The translations under genes and the position numbers were made by a program. A stretch of 64,000 nucleotides of DNA. Origin: Allium sativum. Taxonomy: Eukaryota > Streptophyta > Magnoliopsida > Asparagales > Amaryllidaceae. Each line of letters opens with the position of its first letter. Position 1 is the stretch's first letter. The stretch spans positions 320,793,922 through 320,857,921 of the forward strand of contig CM060926.1 of assembly GCA_030737875.1 (NCBI GenBank), read 5' to 3'. This document shows, piece after piece, positions 36,650 through 49,298 of the stretch. The notes under the pieces are model-generated. The model worked only from the letters and a program-made list of their open reading frames with translations. It was not told the DNA's origin and ran no database searches.

Positions 36650-36903
36650 TGTGAAATAGCCGACGAAATCCGGTAGGCTTTGCAACCATCCCTTCATCCC
36701 CCAAGCAGCAGGTAATACCCACCGTGGCTCCCACATGGTCCCCAGTCCCTTGTTTTACGGCGACCCTCTCGAGTATCGCGCCTATTGGCGAACCAACGCC
36801 CTCCCCAGCGACATGTAAGGGTAAGAGTCTCCCATTCGCCACCAAACCGCGAAGCGAGAACCCCCTATCATGCGTACCCGGCCTACTAAGGGCCAGCAAC
36901 AAG
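36650..36903 (-). repeat. Foreign U5 end of 5' LTR of D
   Basis: GC-richer than its surroundings. The minus strand ends CGGCTATTTCACA next to the PBS, a proper LTR-type terminus, yet the sequence does not match 28372-30215. It probably came from another element by recombination. Confidence 0.65.
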
Positions 36904-37887
36904 AACTGGTAATACTCCATATCTAACACCATGGTGTTATCGGTAAAATTAATTACCATTTCACGTTCAAATCTAATTAAAGATTTAACTATCGCTTTGG
37001 AGCAAAACTGGGGATACTTCATTCTCGCTCATTTCTAAATTTGATAATTTAGATTATAGATTCACATTTCAACCTAATTGCAGATTCGTTGAAACTCCTT
37101 TTACTGGGTCAAAGAACTAGGTGTTATTTAAAACACAGTTCACGACAAACCCATTTCAAATCCAATCAAATATATTAGAAATTCCGATTATTTAAAACCC
37201 CTTTTTTAAATCTAATTTATTTATTTAAAAATAATTGGGTTTTAAATTTAGTTCAAAACTAGTTCATTTCGATAAAAATTCCTTTTTATCTTTTCAAATA
37301 TGGAGTTTTTCACCCCAATTTTTCCCAAATCATTTCTTATGATTTTACACAAATTATTACTATTTTTAATAATTTTATCAAGGCCCGTACAGTCGATTTC
37401 CATCAATGGCCATCGAACTGCACTTACAACGACCTTTTTCGAATTTGATTTGCACGTATCTCCAAATCCAACCGTTAGATTTAAAATTTCTAATATTCGT
37501 AAAAAAAACTCTTTTCGAGACGAACCCAACGGTTCCGGTTTTAGGAGAATCCGACGGTCGGATCTCCCGTAATGTCCGTTTGAAATAAATGGTCGAAATT
37601 CACGAACTGCTGCGGCGCGGCGCTTTCTATTCAGGTCATTATATAATATATATAATATATATTTCGTCGATTACTATTTAAAACGAATTTTATAAATAGT
37701 TTTGAATTCGTTTCAAAAACAATTTCAACTTCCATCTCAATTCAAATCAAAATTGAATCTTTCCTTATAAATTCGTTTTAAAATCCATTTCTATTCAATT
37801 CAAATTTCAATTCAATTTGAATTCATTTCAATTCGCTTTCAATTCAATTTGAATTCGTTTTCAATTTGATTTGAATTCAAAGTGGTT

Positions 37888-38184
37888 TTCTATTCGATTC
37901 AATTCAAATTGGTTTTTTATTCGATTCAATTCAAATTGGTTTTCTATTCGATTCAATTCAAATTGGTTTTCTATTCGATTCAATTCAAATTGGTTTTCTA
38001 TTCGATTCAATTCAAATTAGTTTTCTATTCGATTCAATTGAAATTGGTTTTCTATTCGATTCAATTCAAATTGGTTTTCTATTCGATTCAATTCAAATTG
38101 GTTTTCTATTCGATTCAATTCAAATTGGTTTTCTATTCGATTCAATTCAAATTGGTTTTCTATTCGATTCAATTCAAATTGGTT
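37888..38184. repeat. 27 bp minisatellite, 11 copies (5' LTR of D)
   Basis: Same unit as 31209-31370, with five more copies and two variant units. Confidence 0.93.
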
Positions 38185-38474
38185 TTCTATTCAAATCATT
38201 TGGAAATCGCTTTATATTTAATTCATTTCGAAATCGCTTTATATTTAATTCATTTCGAAATCGCTTTATTTTCAATTCATTTCGAAATCGCTTTATTTTC
38301 AATTCATTTCGAAATCACTTTTCAATATTCATTTTAAAATGAATAAAATCGATATAAATATCGTTCACGTCAAAATGGCGTCAATCTAATCAACACGGCT
38401 TCATATATTTCTATTTTCAAATATTCTATTTCAAATATTTCATATTATCAAAATATTTGTTATTATCAAAATAT

Positions 38475-38735
38475 TTCGTTTAACACATGACTAATCTCAA
38501 CGGATGAGTACAGTCAACACATGAACCTTTATTTTATATTGATAAAGATGTAAATTTTATTATTAAAATATTTCGTTCAACACATGACTAATCTCAACGG
38601 ATAAGTACAGTCAACACATGAACCTTTATTTTATATTGATAAAGATGTAAATTTTATTATTAAAATATTTCGTTCAACACATGACTAATCTCAACGGATG
38701 AGTACAGTCAACACATGAACCTTTATTTTATATTG
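38475..38735. repeat. 97 bp tandem repeat, 2.7 copies (5' LTR of D)
   Basis: Matches 31661-31920; units start near 38478, 38575 and 38672. Confidence 0.9.
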
Positions 38736-40432
38736 GAATGAGGCCCAATCAATCACCATATAATGTTAATTATATGGATTTTCATACATCACACGTATAT
38801 AATAGCATTGAAAAATAATCAACCATCAACCAAAGTGCACTACACTGTATAAGCATCAAATATAAGTATCTAACGCTTATAACAGCCTGTCAATCAATCG
38901 ATCGACATATTTAATCAATCGGGATGAGTGAACTTCAAATTTCATCCCAACACCCGCGTGGGGTTTAAAACAATCAAACACAGATTTTAGTTGTGCAGTT
39001 GGGCGATGTGTAAAATTTATCGACCCAATCAATATCAGTCAAATCAGTGTATATAAACAAATCGGCCGATTTGTTTATAAATATTTATTTATTCACTTTC
39101 ACGTTAAAAAATATATTTTAACGATAAAACATTTTATTTTAACACATGAATTTCTATTTAGTTCATTTATTCAATAAAATTGATATTTTTATTTTTGTAA
39201 CATATTTTAGAAAATTTCGGTGGCATAACGGCACGATACTAGAAACGGGACAAGGCCTAGCCTTATCCCCGGTCTAGTGAAGGCCCACGCCATTCACACA
39301 TCAATCAAATTCACCAAACAACCAAATTCAAATCAAATCATCTAACTAATCTATGCAACCAAACAAACAAGTCCATGGTCTGTGGACGATTGTGTCGGGT
39401 GCTACTAAACACCGTCTGCATCCTAGTATATATATATAACTAGAAAAAGAAATTTGAAGAGTGAGAAGTTCTCACCCTTTCGCTAAACTGAATGACGCAA
39501 TTCTTCATGGGTAGGAAATCTTCATCGTGCTTTTCTTTTTCCTATTTCGTTGCCCGTATTCACTACCTATATAAAAATCACATTTTTACTTCGCTGTTCA
39601 ATATATAAAAATCGAATTTTTACTCTGCTATTCAATATATAAAAATCGAATTTTTACTCTGATATTCAATATATAAAAATCGAATTTTTACTCTGCTATT
39701 CAATATATAAAAATCGAATTTTTACTCTGCTATTCAATATATAAAAATCGAATTTTTACTTCGCTACTCAATATATAAAAATCGAATTTTCACCATGCTA
39801 CTATATAAAAGATTATATTTTTAATGTTAAAAAAAATCTCATTTTTAATTCAACGCCAATATATATAGAATCGTATTTTTAACTTCTTAAAAATATTCCA
39901 AACATACGAGGAAAATCATATGTTTATCTTCATAAAAATATTATTTTTATCTATTGAAAATCGTATTTTTGCACTGCTAACTTCTTAGTAAAAATCATAT
40001 TTTTATTACGCTACTTCTTAAATAAAAATCATATTTTTACTATGCTCTTACATGTATAAAAATCGTACTTTCGTACCATCGTTATATATATATAAATCGC
40101 TCCTTTATAGCGCTGCTCACATAATAAAAATCTGAACTTTTCTACTATAAAAATCAACTCTTTAAACAAATCAAGATCTCGTTTTTCCTTTATATAAAAA
40201 TCCTATCTTTGTATGGTAAAAATCTAATTTTTACTTCGCCTTTCTATATTGATAAAAATCATAACTTTATATCGAGAAAAATCATATTTTCCTACTTAAA
40301 AATCAGATCTAAACTTTCCTATGCTATTCACATTTTTAACATCAAAGAATTTATATTTTTAACATCATAAAAATTCAGTTTTTATAACATCATACAAAAG
40401 AAAAAGGGGAACAAAACTCACTGTTTTCGGTT

Positions 40433-40775
40433 CCTTACAGAGGAGGGGGCTGCAGACCATTGGGGACGAGGGCAAGGGGGTGCAGCTGTCGTATGGTGGC
40501 GCCGGTGTTGATGAAGGCGGCGCTGGAGATCGTCAGGTGGCGATGAGGCGCGGTGGGGTCCACGTTGGTGGCTGCTAGGGTTTCGCGAGGGGAAGTGGGC
40601 TTGGGGACTTGGCGTCTGAAATCTGGAGAAGAGGGGACTTCGGTGAGGTTCGAACGGAGAGGGAGCGGAGGGGGATCTGATGGGAGGGCGGTGCACGACC
40701 TACAGCAGCTCCAAGGTGGCGGGCGGCGGGTGAATCAAGGGGGCGACGGGGTTTTTAAGGGAGCGGGTTTTTTTT
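40433..40775 (-). promoter_or_regulatory. GC-rich block, 5' LTR copy (D)
   Basis: Near-identical copy of 33650-33990, including the TATA-like run upstream on the minus strand (about 40825-40850) and the donor-like site. In this 5' LTR it is the copy placed to drive transcription of the element. Confidence 0.5.
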
Positions 40776-41729
40776 TTTATTTCCAGATCTGAACGAAGTA
40801 TGAGAAGAGGGAGAGTAAGGGAGAATTATATAATATATATTTTAATTTAATTTAATATCCACTTGAGGTTGACTTTTAATTCAAACTCAGAATTAAGCCC
40901 ACTGACTGTCGCCCCTAGCGTATTACCCCCATTCCGAACACAATGGGATATGTATCGTAAGCTGATTTGATCATTTCGATCAGTTTTCGTTAAAATTAAC
41001 GTATAACTCTATATATTGAATTTTAAACGTACATTTCAATTTACCGGGCTCACATACTAACCCTAAAAATTCCTAAAAAATATTTTCTAGCTTCGTATTG
41101 ACGATACGGTCCTAACAAAACTAGTTTCGTCGAATTCTGACACTGTTTGAAAAATGGCCATCTTCCAGTCGATTAAAATAACTGAAACTGGTCAAATGCG
41201 TTTTCCTTTGCCACGCTCACATATTGATTCGAAAAATTATGAAAATTGGAATCTAGCAATAACTTTACATCCCGGATCCAACAAAAGTGGTTTCGTCGAA
41301 ATCCGAGGTCGTTTGCAAAATTTCCATTTTTAAGGGCCTGAATTCTATAGCGACTATTCAGAATTTTCAACTGGACATATCTTTTGATTCCCGCTATGAA
41401 ATTTCAATTTTTTTGATTCGTTGGAAAGATAGTCACAATTAGATCCCATTATTTTTGGTTTCACTAAAATCCGGTTTATTTTGCACCCGGTACATTCAAT
41501 TGAAGTTTGAAATCGAATTATCGAACTACCGCGCCATTTTCAATTCCTTTTATAATTACATATAATTATTTATATTTTAACGACGACGTATATAATATAT
41601 ACGTTCTAAATATATTCAAAATAAATTTCTCGTCGATATTATTTAAAATAATTCATTTTAAATAATTAAAATTCGCTAAAATTGCCAAAATAAAAATTTT
41701 AAACTGGCCCAGATTTTCGGGTTGTTACA

Positions 41730-42704
41730 AAAAGTGCAAGATTCATTCCTGTCAAGTCGACTAGGACGACATCAAAACTGGCTGAACTTTATGTGAAATG
41801 GATAGTTCGATTCCATGGTGCCCCGAAGAGTATAGTGAGTGACCAAGATCCATTATTCACGAGTGGATTTTGGAAGAGTTTGCAAGAAGCTTTGGGAACC
41901 GAGTTGTGCTTGAGTACGGCATATCATCCCCAAACTGATGGTCAGACCAGGAGAGTCAATCGAGTTTTGGAAGATCTCTTAAGAGCTTGTGTATTGGATT
42001 TTGGGGGATCATGGGAGGACCATCAACATCTGGTTGAGTTTGCATATAATAATAGCTACCAGTCTAGCATTGGGATGGAACCATGCGAGGTGTTATATGG
42101 GAGATCATGCAATTCTCTAGCATGTTGGTTAGAAACTGGAGATAAGTTGGTACTCCGGCCAGAAATGATAAGAGAGACCTCGGATTGTATCGAGATCGTT
42201 CGGCAAGGAATGAAGACAGCCCAAGATCGTCAGAAAAGTTATGCCGATAAGCGTCGAAGGGACTTGGAATTCGACGTTGGCGATATGGTTTTCGTGAAGG
42301 TTTCACCGTTAAAGCATATTGGAAGTAAAGGAAAGTTAGCTCTTTGGTTCGTTGGACCATTTCCGATAGTCGAGCGAAATGGAAAGCTCGCATATAGATT
42401 GGAGTTACCTGAGAAGATGTTGAGTGTGCATAATGTTTTCCATATGTCGTTTATACGGAAGTTCGTGCATGATTCGAATGAGGTGGTATCTCCAGAGCAG
42501 TACAAAGACCTATAAGTTGAAACCGTAGTTGCGAGACCTCGTAAGCTGCTTCGTGTTGTGGAGATTGACATGAAACATCTTAGGAGGAAGACGGTTAAGC
42601 TATTCAAGGTACAATGGAGTGAAGATTGTGACGATTGTACATGGGAGATGGAAGAGAGCATGAAGGCGACTCATCCAAAACTCTTCGTCGGTAGGACCCT
42701 TTGA
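41730..42704 (+). pseudogene. Broken gypsy pol part 3 (INT and chromodomain-like tail), element A
   Basis: The integrase resumes after D at SARFIPVK. It contains the second catalytic Asp (SDQDPLFTS, about 41838-41864), AYHPQTDGQT, the catalytic Glu in VNRVLEDLLRACV, and the C-terminal DNA-binding part (VGDMVFVKVSPLK, LVGPFP-like motif). A stop at 42513-42515 is followed in frame by the chromodomain-like tail (LRRKTVKLFKVQWS, CTWEMEESMKATHP) ending at the stop 42702-42704. Apart from that stop this section is well preserved. Confidence 0.92.
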
Positions 42705-42877
42705 TATCATATCATCGTTATTTCGTTGTATCTTATTATTGTGTGGCGGAACTCCGCATGCTAGGATAAGGCTATGGATGCATGGCTTGATGGTTGCTAG
42801 TTTGGATGATAGAATTGGCTTCTCAAGGATGATAAGCATGCATAATTGTTGTGTTTGTTTGGAATTTCGAGGGCGAA

Positions 42878-42896
42878 ATTCTTAAGGGGAGGGTGA
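42878..42896 (+). other. Polypurine tract of A
   Basis: aattcttaaggggaggg directly before the 3' LTR at 42897. Confidence 0.85.
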
Positions 42897-45220
42897 TGTA
42901 ACAACCTGCATTTTACGTATCAGAAGATCGTAAAATATTTTTATTTTATTCCTTGAGGGTTGGGTAATTCTCATCTTTTAATATGTTGCTTATGGGGATG
43001 TGAGACATGTCCATAATTTTTACCGATTTTTGTGTGACTATTTTGCCACTGTTAGTCTTGTACAGGGCATAATTTTTGACTCAGGTCGAATCAAAAGGTG
43101 AGACCCATTCCATTGGAAAGGAATTGATGATTGCCTTTTCGTAGAGTGGTTAATTAAATATTTGGCTTAGCGATTTGGGAGAAATCGTTGTTTTAAGGTT
43201 TTTCAGTGTGCTATTCAGGTTTGGAGAGCCTAATGGGATGAATTGGGGAGGCCTATTAGTGGGCTGGTGGAATGCTATAAATAGGGGGTGAGAGTGGAGG
43301 AAAATTTTTTACTTTCCCATTCTCTCATTTGGAGGCATTGGTCTCCTTCTTCCTCTAACACTTTTCCACCACTGAAAATCCAAATCTTAGGAGGGAAATC
43401 ATAGATCTACACCATTGGAGGCTAGATCTACATCATCTCAAAGGCGAATTCATCAGATCGAGGAGTTTGGTTCTAATTGCTCACTGTTCGGATTCATAAT
43501 TCTATCATTTCAGCTTGTATTGGAGAATCAGTGAGTGGATTACATCTCTCACATGGATTCAATGAAGTGTATTAGTAGTAGATCATGTTTTTCATCAAAT
43601 TCAAGTGTTTTTACTTAGATCTATGCATTGGTAAGTTCATTTTCGTATATATCACCCTATGATCCAATTTAGCAAGTTTAGATAGGTAATTTCTATGATA
43701 TCTCATGCTAATATGCAAGTTAGATCCATGGTTTTTGTTCATATGCATATTTGTGGTGATTTTAGTGAATTTGACATTATCTTTGATAGAATCGTCATAT
43801 TGATGATATTGTAGATTTCATAACATGCTTGTAATCCTTTTTGATGAATTGGAAGAGCTAGTTTCGTCATATTTCTCGTTTGGCGAAGTTTTGGTCGAAA
43901 TTGGAGTTGAATTGCAATATGCAGGTTTTGGATCGGCCATAAGTTGGATCGGGCATAAGTTGGATCGGGCCGAAGTTGGATCAGACCGAAGTTGGATCGG
44001 GCATAACTGGATCAGGCTAATCTGGTCAGCCATTTTTGCCATTTCTGGTCGAACACTTCCGGTGATGATGTAACTTCAAAGTAAATTCAATTGGGAAGTT
44101 AGGAAGCGTTGAAAAGTGTTTATTGCTCATTGTATGCAACAAATGGGGAGATAACTCAAGGTTGTATTGAGTTCATGTGAAGTGACAGCTCTAAGGTGTT
44201 CTGAGCTAATTAATAGTCGTAATTGATAACGACTAGAGAGACGTAGGCCGAGGAATTTTCGTTGTCATAGGTTCTAGCGGACTCAAAGCAGAGGTACAAT
44301 TGAAGTCCAATTGTAGGTTGAGTGCCTTAGGTGTCGTTTATGGCCTAGACACGTATTGAGTATAGCGTGTAGCATGTGTTGAGTATAGCATGTGGAGTTT
44401 TGCTAGAACTGGGGCATCATGTGTGGTCTTTGACAATTTACGGCAAATTGTTAGCCAGTCATACGATAACAAAGTTTCCAAAGCAAGGTTGGCAGTGATA
44501 GCCAGAGTCAGTCATTGACGTTTGAATGCATGTTGTGATCATGATTGAGTTGCTTTGTCATTTATGAAAGGATGCTTTAATTTCCATGACTGAATTGTTA
44601 TTCATTTGGGTGTATGGATTGTAAAGGCTATCACTATCATGTAATGGAGAAGGAAATTGAGAGTTCTTCTCTGAAGCTGGGTAGATTAGTTGATTATTTA
44701 CCCATTCTCATATACTATATTGATGAAGTTTGTTAGCTGTTTTATCACTCACTAAGACTGTTATCTGACTCAAGGTTTTATGTTTCATCTTATTACCTTG
44801 GGTTGTTCATCCGGTTGTAGATGGGCGGACTGGGTAACAGATGGAAGGTATTTCTTTAGTGAGGACAACGATGCTGATCGATGGCGAGCAGGAGGCTCAT
44901 GTACCAGTTCTATTACTATCTAGTATATGTTTCCGCTGTTTGCTATTTCTCTGAGTGTTGTAATGAGGCAAATTGTACAAATACTACTGTTGTTATCCAC
45001 GTGTATGGGAAGTACTTTCTAGTTGTCATGAAAGTTTAGTGTTTTCTGCTTCACTATCACTACCTGTTATGTATGTTCTGTTATATTTTATCCTTGCGCC
45101 GTGAGTTTACGACAGTTTCCGCTTGTGTTACCTACTATGATGATCGTACATCGCTGCCATGCACACCTTTCAGTGCATTATTCCTCTTGTTTAGCGCAGG
45201 GGTTATGGGCGGTCGTCGCA
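42897..45220 (+). repeat. 3' LTR of element A (2.32 kb)
   Basis: Starts tgtaacaacctgcatt, ends ggtcgtcgca, and matches 8333-10885 throughout. TATA box at 43276-43283. It has only the short form of the gttggatcgg array. Confidence 0.93.
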
Positions 45221-46138
45221 TAGAGAATATTCATATTTTTTCTTCTTTTTGCTTCTGTATCTCCCAAGAACGATTATGTTAGAGCCAACTGTAGGTGACA
45301 ATATATTTGGAACATTCAAGCGAAATGAATGGCCAGTCATGTTTAGCTAGAGTTGCAAGATGTTCTGTTTGAATCCTAGTGTATTCCTGTCTAGAGATAC
45401 ACTATCGGAAGGTGGTCCCATACCTTGGCGTTGGAATCCATTATCAATTAAGAGCCCACAACTTTGACTATATACTATGTATATAGAGCGTGAGATGCAA
45501 ACGTTCTGCTAGATTGTTATTTATTTGTATTTAGATAGTATCATAATATCAAAAAAGTTGTGGTTTTAAAATATTTGGGTTATCGTAAGGTAAAAACCAT
45601 CTGTGCTTATGTATGGATCGGTCTTATGATTACCCTTTTCTTTTAGAAGGATTTGAACGTAAAAAATCAAGTTGGATGTTGCTTATAAACTTAGTGGGTT
45701 TCTCACTCTGGTTCGCTAAACTGATCCGACATTTGTAATGCTTGGGTTAGACTGAGTTGTGCAGGTTATCGGATGCTGTGAAGAAACGAGTTAGATGGGT
45801 TTAGACATATGATATTATATAATATTTTTCTGTTGTGTGATTATATACGAGGAGCGGTTATTATAACTGTCTAGACGTGTTAATGTACTCTGATGATTGT
45901 AAGCATTTTTAAAAGCACTCGCTAAAGATTTATTTCTATATTATATTTTGTTCCGCTACGATGTGAGACTCTGTGTTGATTCTTCTTCTTATATTTCAAT
46001 ATTTCTTTCTTTCTTATTTCTCCCTCTAATTTCTTTCTATTAACTATCTGGAGTTTTTGATACTTGGGTTTTGGCAAGTAATATAAGTTTTGTGTCTTGT
46101 TGTCAAAATTCGGGCATCTAATTCTCCGAGTCATTACA
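45221..46138 (-). repeat. Probable old LTR end
   Basis: The right edge reads ctccgagtcattaca. On the minus strand this is TGTAATGACTCGG, which looks like the TGTAACGACCCG start of chromovirus LTRs with C-to-T decay. A is inserted at its left side, so 6866-8332 may be the other part of the same LTR. There is no second copy or TSD, so this is tentative. Confidence 0.4.
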
Positions 46139-49009
46139 ATGCCGAAACAACTTCAGACAGAAATAACAAATACGATACCGACACTGCTACTGATTTGATA
46201 CCGATACCACTATAGCCTGTGCTGCATCACCTTGACTAATTTCAACTTTAAGAACCATCTTTTATCAAAAATTAAATGTACATGTTCAAGCACATTTTTA
46301 ATTATTTAATCAATGCTACTATAAGGTACTAATTAATACTCAAGAAAATTGGGAGCAAGTTGCTATCAAGTAGACTTTTAGAATGCGTTTGCTAATAACA
46401 TATAATAAGTGAAAGTAGATTACATGTTACTAAAATTTTTTTTGAGAGTCTTGGTACCATTTGAATTTTTATTATTTAAATGTATCAAACAGATTGATAA
46501 GCTTTAAGCAACAAATACCTGTTTGTGACTTATTTCAAATTATACAACTAAATAGTAACATAACTCCAAGTTATCTAGTCCAAACACTTTCACTTTTTAG
46601 TATTCATTTGAAATTACTTAAGAAACTATGCAAAGGTTCATCTGAGGATACATACCTGCATGTATGTTGAGTTGAAACATAGCGTGGCATGACTGTTGTG
46701 ATTTATGGTAGAGTTTAGACAATGTTGTATAGGGTCTTCTTTTCTTTACGTTGACCATTAAATTCACTTAAAAATATTTAAAATTTGAACCGTAAAATAT
46801 ATGGAGTTATGAACTTGCTAGGAGTAAAGGTACATGTACCTTGATTACTTGAATCAATATCACACAATGTTTGAGATTAGTCTGCTGTAACAGCAATAGT
46901 TAAAATCATTGACATATACATATTTATTGAGATAAGTTAACTGACGATTGTGCGTGAAGGAAAATACAGTACTCGAAACAAGAGTATAACTAGATTACCA
47001 AATTTAAAAAGGTTCATGAAGATTTTTAACATACCTTACGTTGAAGAAGTTGTGCTCTTTAGATTTCCTTTAATCTACATATGGCATCTTTGGTTGAATT
47101 ACCATCAAGATAATCTTTAGGCCACAACTTTGCAAGATGAATAAGAAATAGAAATTACCACAAGTAATGAAACTATTTGATAGCCAAAACAAAGAACGAA
47201 ACAACCACAAATATTTTTTGTTGAATGGCCAGGCTTCACCATTTAGACAAATTTCGGGAAAAGAAACTGGCAACCAAACCTTAATTTTTGTATGGCTGAC
47301 ACATTAAACAATAACAAATAAACATGGAAACTGTAAAAAGCTTACTGATTTAAATATGCTAAGAAGATGCTTATGCTAAATGCAAGCATATAGAAATTGT
47401 ATTACCTCTTTATATAGCTCCTTATGCTGAATATCCTTTTCATTGTCCAATCTCTATTATCAAAACCCCAAAAAAAGTAAATATGTACTTGTATGTGATC
47501 TGATAATAAATTATTAAGAAATAAGGTGTTATCAGAGGAAAACTTGTTTGAAAGATCACATACTATTAAACATATCTAACAAATGTACTATCTCATTAAA
47601 TCCCTAGCATCAACAATGATTTATTATAACACAGATTTAGTAGTAAATGGTGATAAAATATACAAGTCATAAAGATAACATATTTTTCTTCTAGTACATT
47701 GTCCATGACTTATTTTCCATGAAAATTTCTTGTAATGTTACCATTATCTTAAAAATATTCAGCATAACCATCCTGCTTGGACTTGGAGAAAAGTGCATAC
47801 TAGAACAAGCATATAGAAGATGAAGTCTTATGCTAAGCGCCTTATATGAATCCAAAAAAGGGTTAATTTGGTAGCACAGTAAACATCAACTATTGTGCTT
47901 CCACCTGTTAGATACATTCTTATTTTGAAACGAAAGCTAGTCTGAATGGTTATCTTCTCCAAACCTTCGCACAGCGGAGAGTCATATTCATTAGATTTAA
48001 GCATTTTATATCAGCTAAAAATATGTTAGTTATGCATGAGACAATCAGGGTTATTCATTGAAATTTGATAATAGTAATCACTCTTCTCACCAGGATTCAT
48101 TGATCTTGAAAATGTTAGGAACAACATTGCCCTAGACTTGAAGAATGACACATGTGTCATTGTCATTCCACCGATAATTTCTTTCTTAATTTGTTTGACT
48201 CTATTAATTTTTACTTTCTTCCTTGACAAAACCGACTCAGCCATATATCTCGTGTGTCTCTAAAACAAATATGATTAACTATTAGAAATAAATTTCTAGG
48301 TATCAAGATTCAATTATGGTTGGTTGGTAGTGTTACCAGTTCACAAACCAACCACAAACAAGTCAACACATGGTTGTTCAAAGGAATTTAACAAACTATA
48401 ATTCAACCATGGAGGCTTATTGTTGAGGATAGTAAGCAAAACAACAACATACTGATCCCTATTACGGCTCATCAGTGGGTCAGTGTGATCCTATATATAG
48501 GTTATGATGGCAAACACTCAATATAAATAACAAAGAAAATGCCATGTTAAACTAATTTTACATGCATTTTATCACTCTTTAGAGGTCATATCATAGTTTT
48601 ACATGCTTTATAGTAGGTAGTTAATGCACATATAACATGCATATGTACACATGATTTGATTCAATATAACTCATAATGTTAAATAAATTTATTAAATAAC
48701 TATGGTTTCCACTAAATATTAAACTGAGCAGGATGCATTCCATGGAAATGTGTCATTTTTATACCATAAAATGTTTTATGTAATTAACTCCATATTTTTT
48801 AATTCTTAGTACATTCTTATGGATAACTTCAATAGGATTTTTCTCACTTCCATTAAAATAACATGTCCTGTAGATCCGACATTTAACAATTTAATTTGCA
48901 TTATATTCTTTTTTAGCAAAGCCGGTCGGTTTTTAAAGTAATAGCAAACACTTATTATTATAGGAAATAATAATTACAAATATTACAGAAAGTTAGTTGA
49001 CAGACTACC
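46139..49009. other. AT-rich stretch without supported gene
   Basis: Only short frames are present. The best is a 72-residue minus-strand frame with an ATG at 48244 (MAESVLSRKK...), with no recognised domain; exons of an unknown gene cannot be excluded. Element G sits immediately to the right. Confidence 0.5.
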
Positions 49010-49270
49010 TGAAGAAAAATAATTTTAGAGGAAGAGATAAAAAGTTTTGAAGAAGACAATATTTTATTCTTTTTCTTTTTTATTAATACATGATTGACAT
49101 AAGACTCATTTTATACATGCATTTTCTATTTGAAAGAAGGATTTGGATAAGATCACAATAAATCCTTTCCAAACATGACCAAATAAGAAAAACAGGAAAC
49201 ATCATTTAATGCAATATTAAACACATGCAATTTAATGCAATATTTAATGCAGTTTTAATTTATTCCAACA
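49010..49270 (-). repeat. 3' LTR of G
   Basis: 261 bp, two differences from 51601-51861. The purine tract aatttaggggagacat (minus strand, 49286-49271) abuts it. Confidence 0.95.
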
Positions 49271-49298
49271 ATGTCTCCCCTAAATTAAAACTTGCTCC

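Larger units (their letters stand above)
28372..41729 (-). mobile_element. Element D: giant-LTR non-autonomous retroelement
   Basis: A 13.4 kb minus-strand insertion in the integrase of A, with perfect TSD AAAAG. Minus-strand order is 5' LTR (41729 to 36650), PBS (36647-36635), interior with one zinc-knuckle ORF (35978-35556), polypurine tract (about 34960-34942) and 3' LTR (34941 to 28372). The interior is only 1.7 kb and has no protease, RT, RNase H or integrase, so D must use enzymes in trans, like LARD or TR-GAG elements. The shared 4.7-4.8 kb of the LTRs is nearly identical, so the insertion is recent. The U5 ends of the two LTRs are unrelated. Confidence 0.9.
36650..41729 (-). repeat. 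5' LTR of D (5.08 kb)
   Basis: 36904-41729 is nearly identical to 30216-34941. The inner 254 bp (36650-36903) are unrelated to the 1.84 kb at the matching end of the 3' LTR. It contains the same internal repeats with changed copy numbers: 27 bp unit x11 (37888-38184), 97 bp unit (38475-38735), 34 bp units (about 39568-39792) and the GC-rich block (40433-40775). Confidence 0.88.
8333..45220 (+). mobile_element. Element A: nested Ty3/gypsy host element
   Basis: This plus-strand chromovirus-type element has a 5' LTR at 8333-10885 and a 3' LTR at 42897-45220. Gag and pol run in the same direction and are interrupted by B (13341-27245) and D (28372-41729). Without the inserts and their TSDs it is about 9.6 kb. 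Pol reads continuously in meaning across both insertion points, which proves the nesting. The flanking 5 bp are TAGGG (8328-8332) and TAGAG (45221-45225), an imperfect 4/5 TSD if one base was inserted at the first LTR tip. LTR divergence of roughly a tenth by eye makes it an old insertion. Confidence 0.93.

Noticed and set aside
28372..41729. Assembly duplication explaining the two 4.7 kb copies in D
   Set aside because: Copies differ at scattered bases and in repeat numbers; TSD, PBS and purine tract sit exactly where LTRs predict.
47070..48244. Exons of a host gene on the minus strand
   Set aside because: Short frames only, no recognisable domain or consistent splice pattern; left as unassigned.
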